Positions 11,497 through 45,699 of a stretch of 53,197 bases of DNA are shown here, one piece after another. Below the pieces are notes generated by a model. That model was not told where the DNA came from and did not search any database. It was given only the letters and a program-made list of their open reading frames with translations. Position 1 is the first letter of the stretch. Each line of letters begins with the position of its first letter. Source of the stretch: Chrysomallon squamiferum (taxonomy: Eukaryota > Mollusca > Gastropoda > Neomphalida > Peltospiridae); contig CM022677.1 in assembly GCA_012295275.1 (NCBI GenBank), positions 16,195,128 through 16,248,324 of the forward strand, given 5' to 3'. A program made the position numbers and the translations under genes.

Positions 11497-11955
11497 TTAA
11501 ACATAATCATAATCATAACAACAAAAACTAAATATATTCTTCAAAAAATGTTGGGGGAAACTCTAATAGAATTTACAATTTACAATAATTTTATATATAG
11601 TAAATAAATAAATAAAGTTGTTAACAATATTAAATATTTGAAGTGTTCAGTAACTACGAAACTGAAATGTATATATATATATCACATTTTCATCAATCTA
11701 ATACAGTTTCTAATCCACTTGCACTGTGTATTTAGTTAAATCTTATTTCCATGAATAATACATTAATACAATATATATTTGTTATATTAATTGTGCATAC
11801 AACACTATCTAATTTAAACAAGTGATGTTGCAAAGAAAACATTTAAAAATAGTAAGAATTTTGAAAATAAATCAATTAATATAAAGGTACAATAAAGGTA
11901 TTCAAGAGAAAAACTGAAAAACTGAAGGATAAACAAGTAGAAATAAATAACTTAC
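10915..11955. other. Third copy of the fucosyltransferase upstream block with large AAT arrays
   Basis: Begins with TAGCAGTTCTGTTGGACGAA, as at 9249, and repeats the 9249-9990 sequence. AAT arrays lie at 11162-11308 and 11436-11492. A short internal segment near 11370-11420 repeats 11117-11165, a local duplication around the AAT array. Confidence 0.7.
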
Positions 11956-12000
11956 CGTGCCCTTTTCTCGTCATTATTTAAATAATTTGTTTCCACGTCA
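11956..12000 (-). other. Candidate 5' exon of the fucosyltransferase gene
   Basis: On the - strand AATGACGAGAAAAGGGCACG precedes GTAAGT, a strong donor. It lies 3.35 kb upstream of the fucosyltransferase ATG; a possible acceptor, GAGAACAG, ends about 18 bases before that ATG. This copy is shortened by about 16 bases against 4470-4505 but keeps a donor. Inference only. Confidence 0.3.
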
Positions 12001-12080
12001 ACGGAAGAGGCGTGGTTTAGTCAGTACAGTATGATTGACAGACACACTGTCCAATAAGATAAGAAGACACACTACGCAAT
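12000..12080 (-). promoter_or_regulatory. Possible promoter of the fucosyltransferase gene
   Basis: Unlike its surroundings this short stretch is not simple repeat. On the - strand it shows ATTGG (inverted CCAAT box), CCACGCCTC (GC/KLF-type box) and TTCCGTTGACGTGG just upstream of the candidate exon at 11956-12000. The motifs are common and the assignment is tentative. Confidence 0.3.
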
Positions 12081-12215
12081 TCTCATAACACCTGAATCTT
12101 TTTAAAAGCATTTTCTGAATTTAAGTTTTTTTTTTAAATATATTTAATTTATTTATTTATTTATTTATTTATTATTATTGTTATTATTATTGTTGTTATT
12201 ATTATTATTATTGTT

Positions 12216-12254
<39 letters not shown>

Positions 12255-12804
12255 ATTATTATTATTATTATTTATTTATTTTATTTTATTTTATTTTTTC
12301 TAAGAACTGTAATATGACTGTTCATGCAGAAATTTCCGTGTGCATGTAACGTATTCACTGCACCTTTAACTGAATAAGGGTGGGCCTGAATTGTGGATAT
12401 GCTTCGCTATAAATAAATAAAGAAAAGAAAGAAAGAAAGAAAGAAAGAAACCAACGAAAAAAACAAACAAACACACACACACAAAATGTGTATATAATCA
12501 CATTTTCTTCAGTCTAGTATATCATTCATTTCTACCTCTCCCTCTCTTTGTGGATGTAACGTCATTTGAGTTTCAATATCCGACGTTACAAGGTAGTTTC
12601 ACGGTACACAATATGTAACCTGCATCTAAGCGAAATATGATTATTTCTTGAGTTACAAATGATTGCTGCGAAGTCGTTTAATCTCTCACAATGAATAAAC
12701 TGAAAGATAAAATCGTTTGGATTGATACGAATAGTCTGGTGTAGCACGCCTTTTTTAATGCGTATTCGTATACTTGGTTGTAAAACGATGTGTGAGTGGA
12801 GTTG

Positions 12805-12848
<44 letters not shown>

Positions 12849-13058
12849 TTATGTGTGTGTGTGTATTTGTGTATTTGTGTGTATGTGTATGTGTGTGTAG
12901 TTGTTTGTGTGTATGTGTATGTGTGTGTGTATTTGTGTGTGTATTTGTGTGTGTGTATTTGTGTGTATGTGTGTATGTGTTTGTGTGTGTGTATTTGTGT
13001 GTGTGTGTGTGTGTAGTTGTGTGTGTATTTGTGTGTGTGTGTGTGTGTGTTTGTGTGT
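12081..13058. other. Intergenic, mostly simple repeats
   Basis: Holds TTTA/TTG/TTA repeats at 12140-12300, a GAAA run at 12423-12450, a CA array at 12810-12838 and about 200 bp of irregular TG repeat at 12852-13058. Unique sequence at 12300-12400 and 12540-12800 shows no gene I recognise. Confidence 0.7.
12810..13058. repeat. (CA)n/(TG)n long imperfect microsatellite
   Basis: CA repeats followed by TG repeats with interspersed TGTAT and TGTTT variants, ending at the Tigger-like terminus at 13060. Confidence 0.95.
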
Positions 13059-13059
13059 A

Positions 13060-13122
13060 AAGTGGTACCTCGACTTATCAGTGCCCCAACTTACGAGTTT
13101 TTTTGAGTTACGAGAAGTCGAC
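13060..13122. mobile_element. Orphan terminal sequence of a Tigger/pogo-type DNA transposon
   Basis: GTGGTACCTCGACTTATCAG and TTACGAGTTTTTTTGAGTTA match the typical CAGTGGTACCTCGACTTACG-type terminus of Tigger elements and are the inverse of the terminus at 47530-47586. The rest of the element is absent: the sequence passes straight into receptor exon 22 homology at 13123. The first C of the CAGTG end is changed. Confidence 0.65.
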
Positions 13123-14911
<1,789 letters not shown>

Positions 14912-15095
14912 GGAGATTTTTACATTACTAGTTTTTGTAAATAAAAATAAACAACATATATCTTTTTATTTTTTATTTTTTTTTGTAAAAAAAAATTAAA
15001 TTAAAAACAAAAATGAATAAATAAAAAAGTCCAAAATGAAAAAACATCGCAGAAACAAAAATAAATTATTTAGTATTAATGAAGTAATTGAAATC

Positions 15096-15137
<42 letters not shown>

Positions 15138-16703
15138 TATTTGTTTAGTTTATTTAAAGAAAAAAATTATAACAATGAAGAAAGATAATAAAACCTTTTT
15201 ACAGTTAAATAAAAAATGTAAATATGTATATGTATTAATTATAATTATTATGTGCTTAGTATAAAATAATTTGAAATGTTGTTAAAATCAAAAAACTATG
15301 CAAATTCCTTCAAATCAATTTTTTTTCATTCACTTATTATTATATTAATTTTTATTAAAATGTTTTTATTTATGTTTCTTTTTTTTTTTTTGTCATGTCT
15401 TTCATTTGTTTTCATTTTTTATGTCTCTGTGTTAATTTTTGTCTGCATAATCATAATTTATAATTTAGTGCTTATATTTTACACTAAATGCACAATTTTA
15501 GTTTCTATTTTATTGTTTTATTTAATACATTATCTATTCAATGATCAATACAGAGAAATGATTTTGCAAATATTTGTTCTTGTTGTCTTGCAAACATACA
15601 TGATTTCTTCTTCATTATTGCTTCTTAGTTATAAAACAACAGATTTTTTACTATACAAAATAAAAATCATTCATACATACATACATAGATCTAAAACCTT
15701 TTCTTTCAAATATTAATTATTTTAATATTTATGTAAATATATTTCATGTTATGGTTCCGTAATTGGTCAAAACCACACCAAAATAAATTTTTGTAGGAAG
15801 CATGGAATATAAAAATAATCATTTGAACTTGTTCTTACTGTTCACACTATGTAACCATAATTTATTTATTTATTTATTTATTTATGTATTATTATTATTA
15901 TTATTATTATTTTTATTTTTATTATTATTTTAGTTTTTCCCTCTCTCTGTTTTGTGGCTATACTGGAAAGACATTTCATGGTGGGGTGCTGTAAGCAAAG
16001 ACATGGAATCATGGGTATGTAATTCAAAAACCTCTGGGAATATAATGTTCGATAAATGTCAGTTTCTAATATTTGCAAATGATTTACTGTTATTAATAAT
16101 ATTATTAATTGCAATTAATTTAATTTTATTTCTCTATACTTTCATGCTTTTATCATAATTTGATGTATCTAACTATGTAAAAAAAAAATGACTTACAGTA
16201 TAAAAATGTATTGGTATTATTTTGGGGGTTTATTTATTTATTTATTTATTTATTTTAAAGAGTAAACATAAACAAGAAGATATTTTATTTTTCGTTTTTT
16301 TTTTTTTTTTAACAATATATGATGACTAATTAGTTACTTATTCATTTTTAATTATGTTATTTTTTTTTCTTTCTATAAAATGTTTACAAAACAATAAAAT
16401 AAATAAACGGCGTATATTAAAATATTGTTTACAGTTGCCGTACACTTAGTCTGTGATGACTTTTCGCACCAGCACAGATACTGTTAAAGCTTAATGTTTA
16501 TATCTAACTACCTTGTATGTGTGTATGTGTTTTATATAATACAATACACTAACATTTTATTTATTGTATTTTAAGCCGATATATTCCGAAAGGTCTTCAC
16601 ATTTTAATCAAATTAATAAATACATTATATATCTAACCTTTGTGATGAAGTGAAATATTTTAATTAAATCAATCAACATAATAATAGTTTTAGGGTGAAT
16701 ATG

Positions 16704-16771
<68 letters not shown>

Positions 16772-18480
16772 GATATTATTATTATTACTTCAGTTTGTGT
16801 AGTTAGTATTAAAGATTACAAATAAACAGATACATGATAAATAACAGTATAACATATCAGGCTTGGAATATAAGAGTTTGTAGTGTTTTTGTTTTCGTTT
16901 CTTTTGTAAACTTAATAGAAATGCATAATTCAGCAATAAATAAACAAACAAACAAACTAAACTAAAATAAAAGTAAAGAAATAATAAAAAAAAAAAAAAT
17001 AAAAAATAAAATAAATAAACAGACAATTTATAAAATGAAAATCATTGAAAAAAAATAGCTACCGACCTTAACATTATGAAATTTTGGCCTCTTGAAAACT
17101 GTAAATAACCATTCAATTGATGTTTGCATATTACTAAGTATTTAAAATTCATTTTCCTTTTTAAAGTGTTTTGTTTATTTTAGGTTTATTTATATGAGAA
17201 ATGGTTAACTATGTTTTAATGAACCTTTTTTAAATGTATATATAATTATGTGTGAAGGGTACCAATAAGTAAATATTGTATATTAAAATGTGTTGTGCTT
17301 GTAAGTTGAATATCTTACTTCAAACCAGTGAGTATTAAGATGGTGAATTATTTTAAATAGTTTTTATTTTTATAATGAATTTTTATAACTTGTCGTGAAC
17401 TATTTTATGCAATATTTCTTCAGGAGTTGTTCTCTTGTAATATTAAACTGATATTTATTTTTGTATATTTTTTTAAATTATTCTTCCTTTGTTTTAAGTT
17501 ACCAATATTATTAATTAATTAATTAATTTGTTTATTTATAAATTTATTTGTAACACACACTACATCAAAACAGACCTTGTCTTTTTCTTTCTTTTTTTGT
17601 AATCTCAATCAGCTTTTCATTAAATATTCTTCCAGAAACCACTTTGTTTGAAAATAAAGAAAAATCTTTATGTTTTGACAGCAATACTTATACCTTCTTT
17701 CTTCAGAAATGATCACTATAATAATTATTATCTTGTTTAAATTTCTAGAGAAGGGAAACCATGTCTGTTGAAAACAAACAAACTAAATGAATGAATGAAT
17801 GAATGAATGAAAAAATAAATTAACGTAGTAATCAGAGCAAGCTGTTGTGAACACGTTAAAACTAAATCAAACGTAGAACTACTAATAGTGATATTTGTGA
17901 CAATAAAAGTGGGTGAATATATCTGCATAATTAAAATTAAAATGTTTATATTATTTTGTTGTTTGTGGTTGTGTAGTAAATAAATGTAGTGCCATATTTA
18001 AACCGGACTTTTTCTCTTTCCTTATTGTGTAAATCCTTAATACATGTAGATGATACAGACAGACAGACAGACACACAAACACACACACACATACACACAC
18101 ACACACACACACACGCGCGTACTTGTGTGATACTTATTTCAAATTAGTATGCTTTCAAATATAATTTATAAAGCAAAGAGAACAAACTGTATAAAGCAGA
18201 TTCAGAGACAAATAAATGAAAATAACTAAATAACTAAATAACTAAATAATAATAATGAAGATTATGATGATAATAATATAATTAAATAACATTAAATTAA
18301 CTTTAGTTTTGTGTTCTTGGGGAAATGTCTTTATTTTGACTTTTCCCAGTTTGATCCTGCAAAGAAAAATAAAGAAAAGGAAACAAAAAAAGAAAAAAAA
18401 AAGAAAGAAAAGGAAACAAAAAAGAAAAAAAAATAAAGAAAAGGAAACAAAAAAAGTAAAAAAGAAAGAAAAGCTTGAAT
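14912..18480. other. Duplicated 3' flank of the receptor tail (copy T2)
   Basis: Collinear with 43795-47180 and, as far as it goes, with 52072-53197. Contents include a CA array at 15099-15134, ATT arrays at 15889-15930 and 16707-16770, and CA at 18070-18115. Homology stops at AAAAGCTTGAATT (18471-18483), where the other copy continues into a transposase fragment. The Lys-rich stretch at 18360-18470 corresponds to 47135-47175. No gene is supported. Confidence 0.75.
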
Positions 18481-18756
18481 TCATAAATATCTTTCTTACT
18501 TTTTTTTTTTTTTTTTTTTACTTCTTTTTAAGCGCATCTCTACGCTCTCTCAAAACTAACAAAGAAACCTGTTGTACTTTAATGCCTTTCCGTCAGTAAA
18601 ATCCGGTTTTAAATTTCTACCTGAATGTGATAAACTGTTGTTATTTCAGATGTGAGATTGCGGGAGGGTAACCTGGGAGAAACAGCGAGGAGAGTTTAAA
18701 AAAAAAAAAACTTAGAGTGACACAGACGAGAAGAATAGAAAGTGCAGAGAGGTGGG

Positions 18757-18758
<2 letters not shown>

Positions 18759-18832
<74 letters not shown>

Positions 18833-18940
18833 TAGAAAGAGAGAGAGACAGACAGAGAGAGAGCCAGAGAGAGAGAGATAGATAGAGAGAGAGAGGGGGA
18901 GAGAAAGAGAGAGACAGAAAGAGAGAGAAGGACTAGTAGA
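18759..18940. repeat. (GA)n microsatellite with degenerate flank
   Basis: Pure GA from about 18759 to 18828, then GA interrupted by CAGA, GATA and GGGG. Confidence 0.97.
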
Positions 18941-19486
18941 TGTGAGATGAACGAGAATAAATAGAGAGAGAATTGGTCGGAGGATGGATGAAAACAGAAA
19001 TGAATATATAAACAAAATATAAATTCACAGATATAAAATATCACTACTACTATCTAATAATAATAATAATAATAATAAACAAATAAATAAATAACCTGAT
19101 GAATAAATAAATCAGTCAATAAATAATCAATTTTATAAACGAACGAAACAAAGTAAGCAAGACAACTGATTTAGTTAGAAAAATATTCATCGTTACTAAA
19201 AGCGTACCAAATAACTTGACAAACAACATCATCACCACCGTCGCCGACGTCAACAAAGGCTCCCGTGATTGCGGGAATCCCCGAACGTGACTACGTAAGA
19301 ATGGGACACACAATAAACTATTGAAAAATAGAAGAAACCTTTGTGTGTGCATGTGTTTATTTACCAGTCCGTAACGTTATTTAACCAGCTGTCTGAACTA
19401 CACCATGACTTTGCATAATATAGATAGTTTCTTTTTACACAGCGAGATTTTGAACGTATATTGCTGTGAGTTTGTGTGAGGGCACG

Positions 19487-19534
<48 letters not shown>

Positions 19535-20232
19535 GTGTGTGTGTGTATGTGTGTGTGTGTGTGTTGTGTGTGTATGTGTGTGTGTTCACGACAGTGTTTG
19601 AGTGTACGTATTTTAAATAGAATTGTCAGTTATTTCCCGTTCTAAGCTATACCTTTCAGCTGGTTTACGAGAGATTATGAGAAATCATTAAATTAAAAAA
19701 AATATATATATATATTCTTTAAGTAACACACTTAACCATTGAGATTTATAAATAAATAATCTGCGAGAATACATTTAAAAATATATAATAAATACATAAA
19801 TCAATTAGATAACATAACCAGTAAGTAAATAAATAAATAAATAAATTTATCACGTTTTAGTTACTGTAGAGATCGGTAATTTTCGACATCGGGTAAAATC
19901 GGGGATTCCCTTAATGATAACGAAAATAGCGTTCGTTGGTTGCCGTTGCGATGACGTCACCAGTACTATGACGTAAGATTTTTCGGTTTATGGATGTTAT
20001 ATTAGGACATCAATTTTCTTGAAACTTTTCTTTGTAAATTTAGTTAGGACATTAATGTAGATAAGATACAACTTATCCATTTATTTGTTTCGTTAGTCGT
20101 TTAGTTATTTGTTTTTCTCCATTTTTAATTACGTTTCAATAGATTAAAAATTTCAAATTTTATGGCGTATATATTTTCTGTTACCCTCGATTTTATATAT
20201 ATATATATATATATAAAATTGTTCAGTCTTTC

Positions 20233-20275
<43 letters not shown>

Positions 20276-20960
20276 CACGGATATATGCCGGTGAATATAA
20301 CAGTTAAGAATAAAGAAATATTATTCTCTGAAACCAACCCATTGAAAACAGACCAGCAGGACACGAAAATGAAACGTCACTGACAAAAAAAAAAAAAAAA
20401 AAAAAAAAATAAAAAAAAAATAATAAAAAAAATACTTCAGAAAACTGCGTAACGTAAAAAGAAACCAGTGGAGCGTAGAGATAGATGTAGGCTGGATTTT
20501 CTTTTTGATTTTCTTTTCTTTTTTCTTTTTCTTTTTTTATTCTTATCCCCTTTTGTAGCATAATATTCAACCGAGGAATTTACATCCTGGTATAATAATA
20601 CTAGTCTTATAAATAATTTATATGTTTATGAATAATATTTCAGTTCGGATCGCGTCGACTGAACGTGTTAACGATTAGCTGCTACAAAGACTATAACAAC
20701 TACTACAACTGCACCTGATCTACATCTACGAAAACTTCAACAGCAACAACTACCAAGACAACACTTTTTGTTACAACTACAACTAGAACAACTACTACTA
20801 CAGCGAAAACAACAACTACAAAGACAACAATTACAAGAACAGTGGAAAAAACACTTTTGTATTACATTTGTGGAGAAAAAAAACCTTGAATAGAGTTGAG
20901 AGAAGGAGGGATAACAACAACAACGACTACAACAACAGCTTGAACTTCTTGAGGACAACA
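18941..20960. other. Intergenic region with some unique sequence
   Basis: Contains TG repeats at 19490-19590, a TA array near 20195, a CA array at 20237-20272, poly(A)-rich sequence at 20384-20433 and ACA/ACT triplets at 20690-20945. Higher-complexity stretches at 19200-19300 and 19880-20000 hold no recognisable gene. Confidence 0.6.
19940..19978. promoter_or_regulatory. Paired CRE-like sites
   Basis: TGACGTCA, a perfect palindromic CREB/ATF site, lies at 19952-19959, and TGACGTAA follows at 19969-19976, 17 bp apart start to start, inside an unusually GC-rich island for this window. This could be an upstream regulatory element of the receptor gene; no assay supports it. Confidence 0.35.
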
Positions 20961-21459
20961 TTATAGCGATTTAAGAGAGAGAGAGGTACGTGAAAAATTG
21001 CTTACATATAATATATGTTTATTTTTGATTAGTTTCTATTATTAGTTATTATTTTTAACTATTTTCTGTTATTAGCTATTATTATTATTTTTTTATTATT
21101 AGTTATAATTTTAATTTACTTTATTTATCTTCTGTCATTAGCTATTTTATTTATCTGTTATTAGTTTTTATTTTTATTTACTCTGTGTTAGTAGTTATCA
21201 CTGCGAACTTAACATTCTATAATCTAGGTTAAATATATAGAAGTAATATCTGGTCTGTCGACAAAGTCATACATTTCATTCACCAAGATCATAGCAACAA
21301 CAACAAACACAATGAATTTCTAGACGGCTGATAATAATAATAACAAGAAGGAAGTACTTTAAAAAGGTTCAATTTTTATATATATATACAGAGAGAAATT
21401 TTTATGGTGAACAAATATTCATAAGTCTTTGCTATCCGGATAGAATTGACAGCTTGCCA

Positions 21460-21717
<258 letters not shown>

Positions 21718-21767
21718 GTTTCTTCCAAACATATCAATAGGCGTACGTCTGACAGTAATCTCTTATA

Positions 21768-21798
<31 letters not shown>

Positions 21799-22089
21799 TA
21801 GTAATAATAAATATAATACAGGAAAATGATATTGAAGATACAAATTTTATACTAAAGATCACAAAACTACACAAAGGATACTTCTAGAATCACACATTCC
21901 CCCCCCCGCCCGATTCCGAAAAGATATCTGACGCAATGGTTTCATTTTCCTTTTATCAACAAGATCCTAAGCAAAACTGATCTGGTCCTATATATATATC
22001 TAACCCACTGTGTTATTATCATATTATAAAGCACTAGAGGTGTAAGAGATATATGTTTTCATTTACTTGTCGGCTGATTTTGAATAGTG

Positions 22090-22135
22090 CTGTGTTTGTA
22101 CACAATGACCTCTGCCGCCATGTTGGATCGTTTCA
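22090..22135 (+). promoter_or_regulatory. YY1-like site and candidate first exon of the receptor gene
   Basis: CTGCCGCCATGTTGGATCG fits both a YY1 promoter motif (GCCGCCATnTTG) and a strong Kozak start. An ORF from ATG 22105 or 22120 (MTSAAMLDRF) reaches a GTAAGT donor at 22136 in phase 1. Joined to the TCTTTTAG acceptor at 26438, it reads NKTLK straight into the receptor Met at 26453, in frame. A 4.3-kb first intron would then contain the decayed fucosyltransferase copy. No transcript evidence is available. Confidence 0.35.
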
Positions 22136-22652
22136 GTAAGTGGTATTTTTTTGGTTCTTCGTTATTTATTTATTTATGTTTTTTATTATAATTGTTTGTT
22201 TGTTTAGTTGTATCTTTGTTTGTTAATGTAATTTATCGCTCTAGTATATTAATGATACTGCAATTTGAGAGTACTACCGTATTAAACGATTCCTAAGACA
22301 ACACTAAATACTAAATCTACCATCAAATGTTCTGAATACCGATTTCAGGTTTCAGGTTTCAGGTTTCTATGCCTCTTTCAGTAAAATATTTTCAGAAATA
22401 AATGTTGTATTAGTAAAACGTTCATTATGACAACAAAAGATAATTGTCATTTGTTTTGGCAATTCTACTTTCTTAGATTTCTTATATTGTCGTTCATTCA
22501 TTTATTCGTTCTTTTGTTCATTCGTTTAACTTCATTTTTCCAGTAATAATATATTTTTAAAAACATCAGCTCGTTTCAGAAAAAATATTCATTTGTTGTT
22601 TTCTTGTTTCTGTCTTTTTGTTTCTTTAGTCTGTATGGTTCTCTCTGTCCCC

Positions 22653-25362
<2,710 letters not shown>

Positions 25363-26322
25363 CTATGATCCCAAGGGAATCCAGGTGGGTAAATAATAAT
25401 CTTTCTGACTAAAATCTCTACCCCCTCTGTTGTTATAATATACAGTGTGTCCATTAGCTAACCAGGCAATCCAAAAGCTGAACGATCCCTCGGTTATAAT
25501 CATGTGATCACAATTAGTCATCATTGACATATCAACACCAGCGTCCCCCTTATCTACCACAATGACGTCACTTTTATTCACTTTCTCGACCCCACTGGAC
25601 GTCATACTGTACCGTATCGTGACGTCACATATTTCATAGCTTTGTTGAGGTAAGAAAGCTGGTCTTTGTCGTACTTCTCTTTACGTGAACTCCAGTTATT
25701 AGTTTCTTCCAATTCCAAACATATCTCATGAATTTTTCTTCGGCTGATTTGACAATATTTGACCTAAAAGTAAGTTCCTCTCGAACGAAACAGCTAATGT
25801 TCCTGAAATATTTCCAGCTTTGAAGATATGTTGATAACGTAACATTTTCTTTCGGCATCTTCTCCATCTTTCTGTCATAAACACCGAAACCTTTCTCCGT
25901 AACAGTAACCCACTTTCCTTTCTTGACGTTAATCTTTTCCACAAACGTCAAACCAAAATACTTCAGTAACGGATTATCGGGAGAAATTGCAGGCTTCTTG
26001 TTATTCATGTATGCGATTCCTAACAATGCCGCATACTCAAACAAGCAATTTCCCGTTCTTCCTAGGCCCCGAATCGTAACTAAAGAATTAGTAGCGGTCT
26101 TCAGTTTCCATCCAACATACAAGTTAAATGTTTTTCTTCGTTTGTACGCCGCGTTGTAATTATAATTACCCAGAAGGTCAAGATTTCCATCCACTCGCCA
26201 GTTGTCGACTGAACCGGCTTCTCTTGTGTTACTATAAGCTGTTGTCGTAGTTGCAGAACTAACATGAACGTCTTTCTTTGTTTCCAGTTGCACTTTTTTG
26301 TTAGAGTTATCTGTCGCTGTAA
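25363..26322 (-). pseudogene. Decayed fucosyltransferase (GT11) copy
   Basis: Closely similar to the intact gene at 7410-8606 from about its residue 64 to its C terminus, but the first ~63 residues, including the Golgi membrane anchor, are gone and replaced by a TA/CA microsatellite. About 25 bp are missing near 25676-25686, removing the Arg-Arg of the HxRRxD GDP-fucose motif and shifting the frame (HVK then RSTTKTSF). A second deletion of about 24 bp near 25600 and a small indel near 25585 break the FLVATDD region. The C-terminal CDHMIITEGSFSFWIAWL stays open. It cannot encode a working enzyme. A splice-acceptor-like TTTTCTTACAG sits at its truncated 5' edge, so a divergent upstream exon cannot be fully excluded. 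Confidence 0.9.
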
Positions 26323-26326
26323 GAAA

Positions 26327-26371
26327 ATGTGTATATATGTGTGTATATATATATATATACATATATACACA

Positions 26372-26422
<51 letters not shown>

Positions 26423-26425
26423 GTA
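26327..26425. repeat. (TA)n-(CA)n microsatellite between the fucosyltransferase relic and the receptor start
   Basis: TGTATA/TATA followed by a pure CA array (26369-26413) and TA. It ends 13 bases before the acceptor-like TTTTAG upstream of the receptor ATG. Confidence 0.95.
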
Positions 26426-26452
26426 ATTTATCTTTTAGATAAGACATTGAAA

Positions 26453-43794
<17,342 letters not shown>

Positions 43795-43822
43795 GAAGAT
43801 TTTTACATTACTATTTTTTGTA

Positions 43823-43828
43823 AATAAA
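43823..43828 (+). terminator. Candidate polyadenylation signal of the receptor gene
   Basis: AATAAA lies 29 bases after the stop codon. It is conserved after the other tail copies (14940 and 52100), although other AT-rich hexamers nearby could also serve. Confidence 0.45.
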
Positions 43829-43989
43829 AATAAACAACATATATCTTTATTTTTTTTTTTATATAAAAAAAAAAAAAAAAAAATTAAAAAAAAAAAAATG
43901 AATAAATAAAAAAGTGCAAATTCAAAAAACATTCCAGAAACAAAAATATTATTTTGTATTAATGAAGTAATTGAAATCTAAGACACACG

Positions 43990-44021
<32 letters not shown>

Positions 44022-44749
44022 CGCACACACACTAAATTGTATTTTTTATTTATTTTGTTTTAAAGAAAAGAATTATAACAGTGAAGAAAGATAATAAAAA
44101 CTTTTTACAGTTAAATAAATAATGTAAATATATATATGTGTATTAATTATAATTAGTATATGTATATTTTAAAATAATTTCAAATGTTGTTATAATCAAA
44201 ACTATGCAAATTTCTTCAAATCAATTTTTTTCATTCACTTATTACTATATTAATTTTTATTCAAATGTTTTTATTTATGTTTCTTTTTTTTTCATGTCTT
44301 TCACTTGTTTTTCATTTTTTATGTCTGTATGTTAATTTTTGTCTGCATAATCATAATTTATAATTTAGTGCTTGTATTTTACATTAAATGTATAATTTTA
44401 GTTTCTATTTTATTATTTTATTTAATTCATTATCTATTCAATGATCAATACAGAGAAATGATTTTGCAAATATTTGTTCTTGTTGTCTTGCAAACATACA
44501 TGATTTCTTCTTAATTATAAAACAACATATTTTTTATTATACAAAATAAAAATCATTCATACATACATACATAGATATAAAATCTTTTTTTTTCAAATAT
44601 TAATTATTTTTGTTGTTTATGTAAATATATTTCATGATTATGCTTCCCTAACTGGTCAAAACCACACCAAATTAAAATTTTTAGGAAGCATGGAATATAA
44701 AAATAATCATTTGAACTTGTTCCCACTATGTGACCATACATTACTTACC

Positions 44750-44796
<47 letters not shown>

Positions 44797-45088
44797 TTAG
44801 TTTTTCCCTCTCTCTATTTTGTGGCTATACTGGAAAGACATTTCATGGTGGGGTGCTGTAAGCAAAGACATGAAATCATGGGTATGTAATTCAAAAACGT
44901 CTGGGAATATAATATTCGATAGATGTCAGTTTCTAATGTTTGGAAATGATTTACTGTTATTAATAGTATTAGTTGCAATAATTTTTATTTCTCTATAGTT
45001 TCATGTTTTTATCATAGTTTGATGTGTCTAAGAATGTAAAAAAAAAAATATTACAGTATAAAAAATGTATTGCTATTATTTTAGGGTT

Positions 45089-45129
<41 letters not shown>

Positions 45130-45651
45130 TTTATTTATTTATTTTAATGAGTAAATATTAACAACAAGATATTTTATTTTTCGTTTTTTTTTTGTTTTTT
45201 TTTTACTAAATGTGTTGAAGAATTATTTACATATTCATTTTAAGTTATGTTATTTTTTTTTTCTTTTGAAAATGTTAACAAAATAATAAAATAAATAAAC
45301 TGCGTATATTAAAATATTGTTCACGCTTGTTGTACACTTAGTCTGTGATGAGTTTTCGCACCAGCACAAATACTGTTTACAGCTTAATCTTTCTACCTTG
45401 TATTTGGGTTTGTGTTTTATATAGTACAATACACTAACATTGTATTTTTTGTATTTTAAGCAGATATATCCCGAAAGGTTTTGACATTTTAATTAAATTA
45501 ATCAATACATTATATATCTAACCTTTGTGATGAAGTGAAATAGTTTAATTAAATCAATCAACATAGTAATAGTTTTAGTGTAAATACGTATTTTTATTAT
45601 TATCAGTAGTAGTAGTAGCAGTAATATTATATGTTTTTATTATTATCACTT

Positions 45652-45699
<48 letters not shown>

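Noticed and set aside
15952-16158. Small ORF (MWLYWKDISWWGAVSK...) with matching sequence near 44820 and 53110
   Set aside because: The similarity comes from the segmental duplication; the start and frame are not kept in the other copies, and no family is recognisable.
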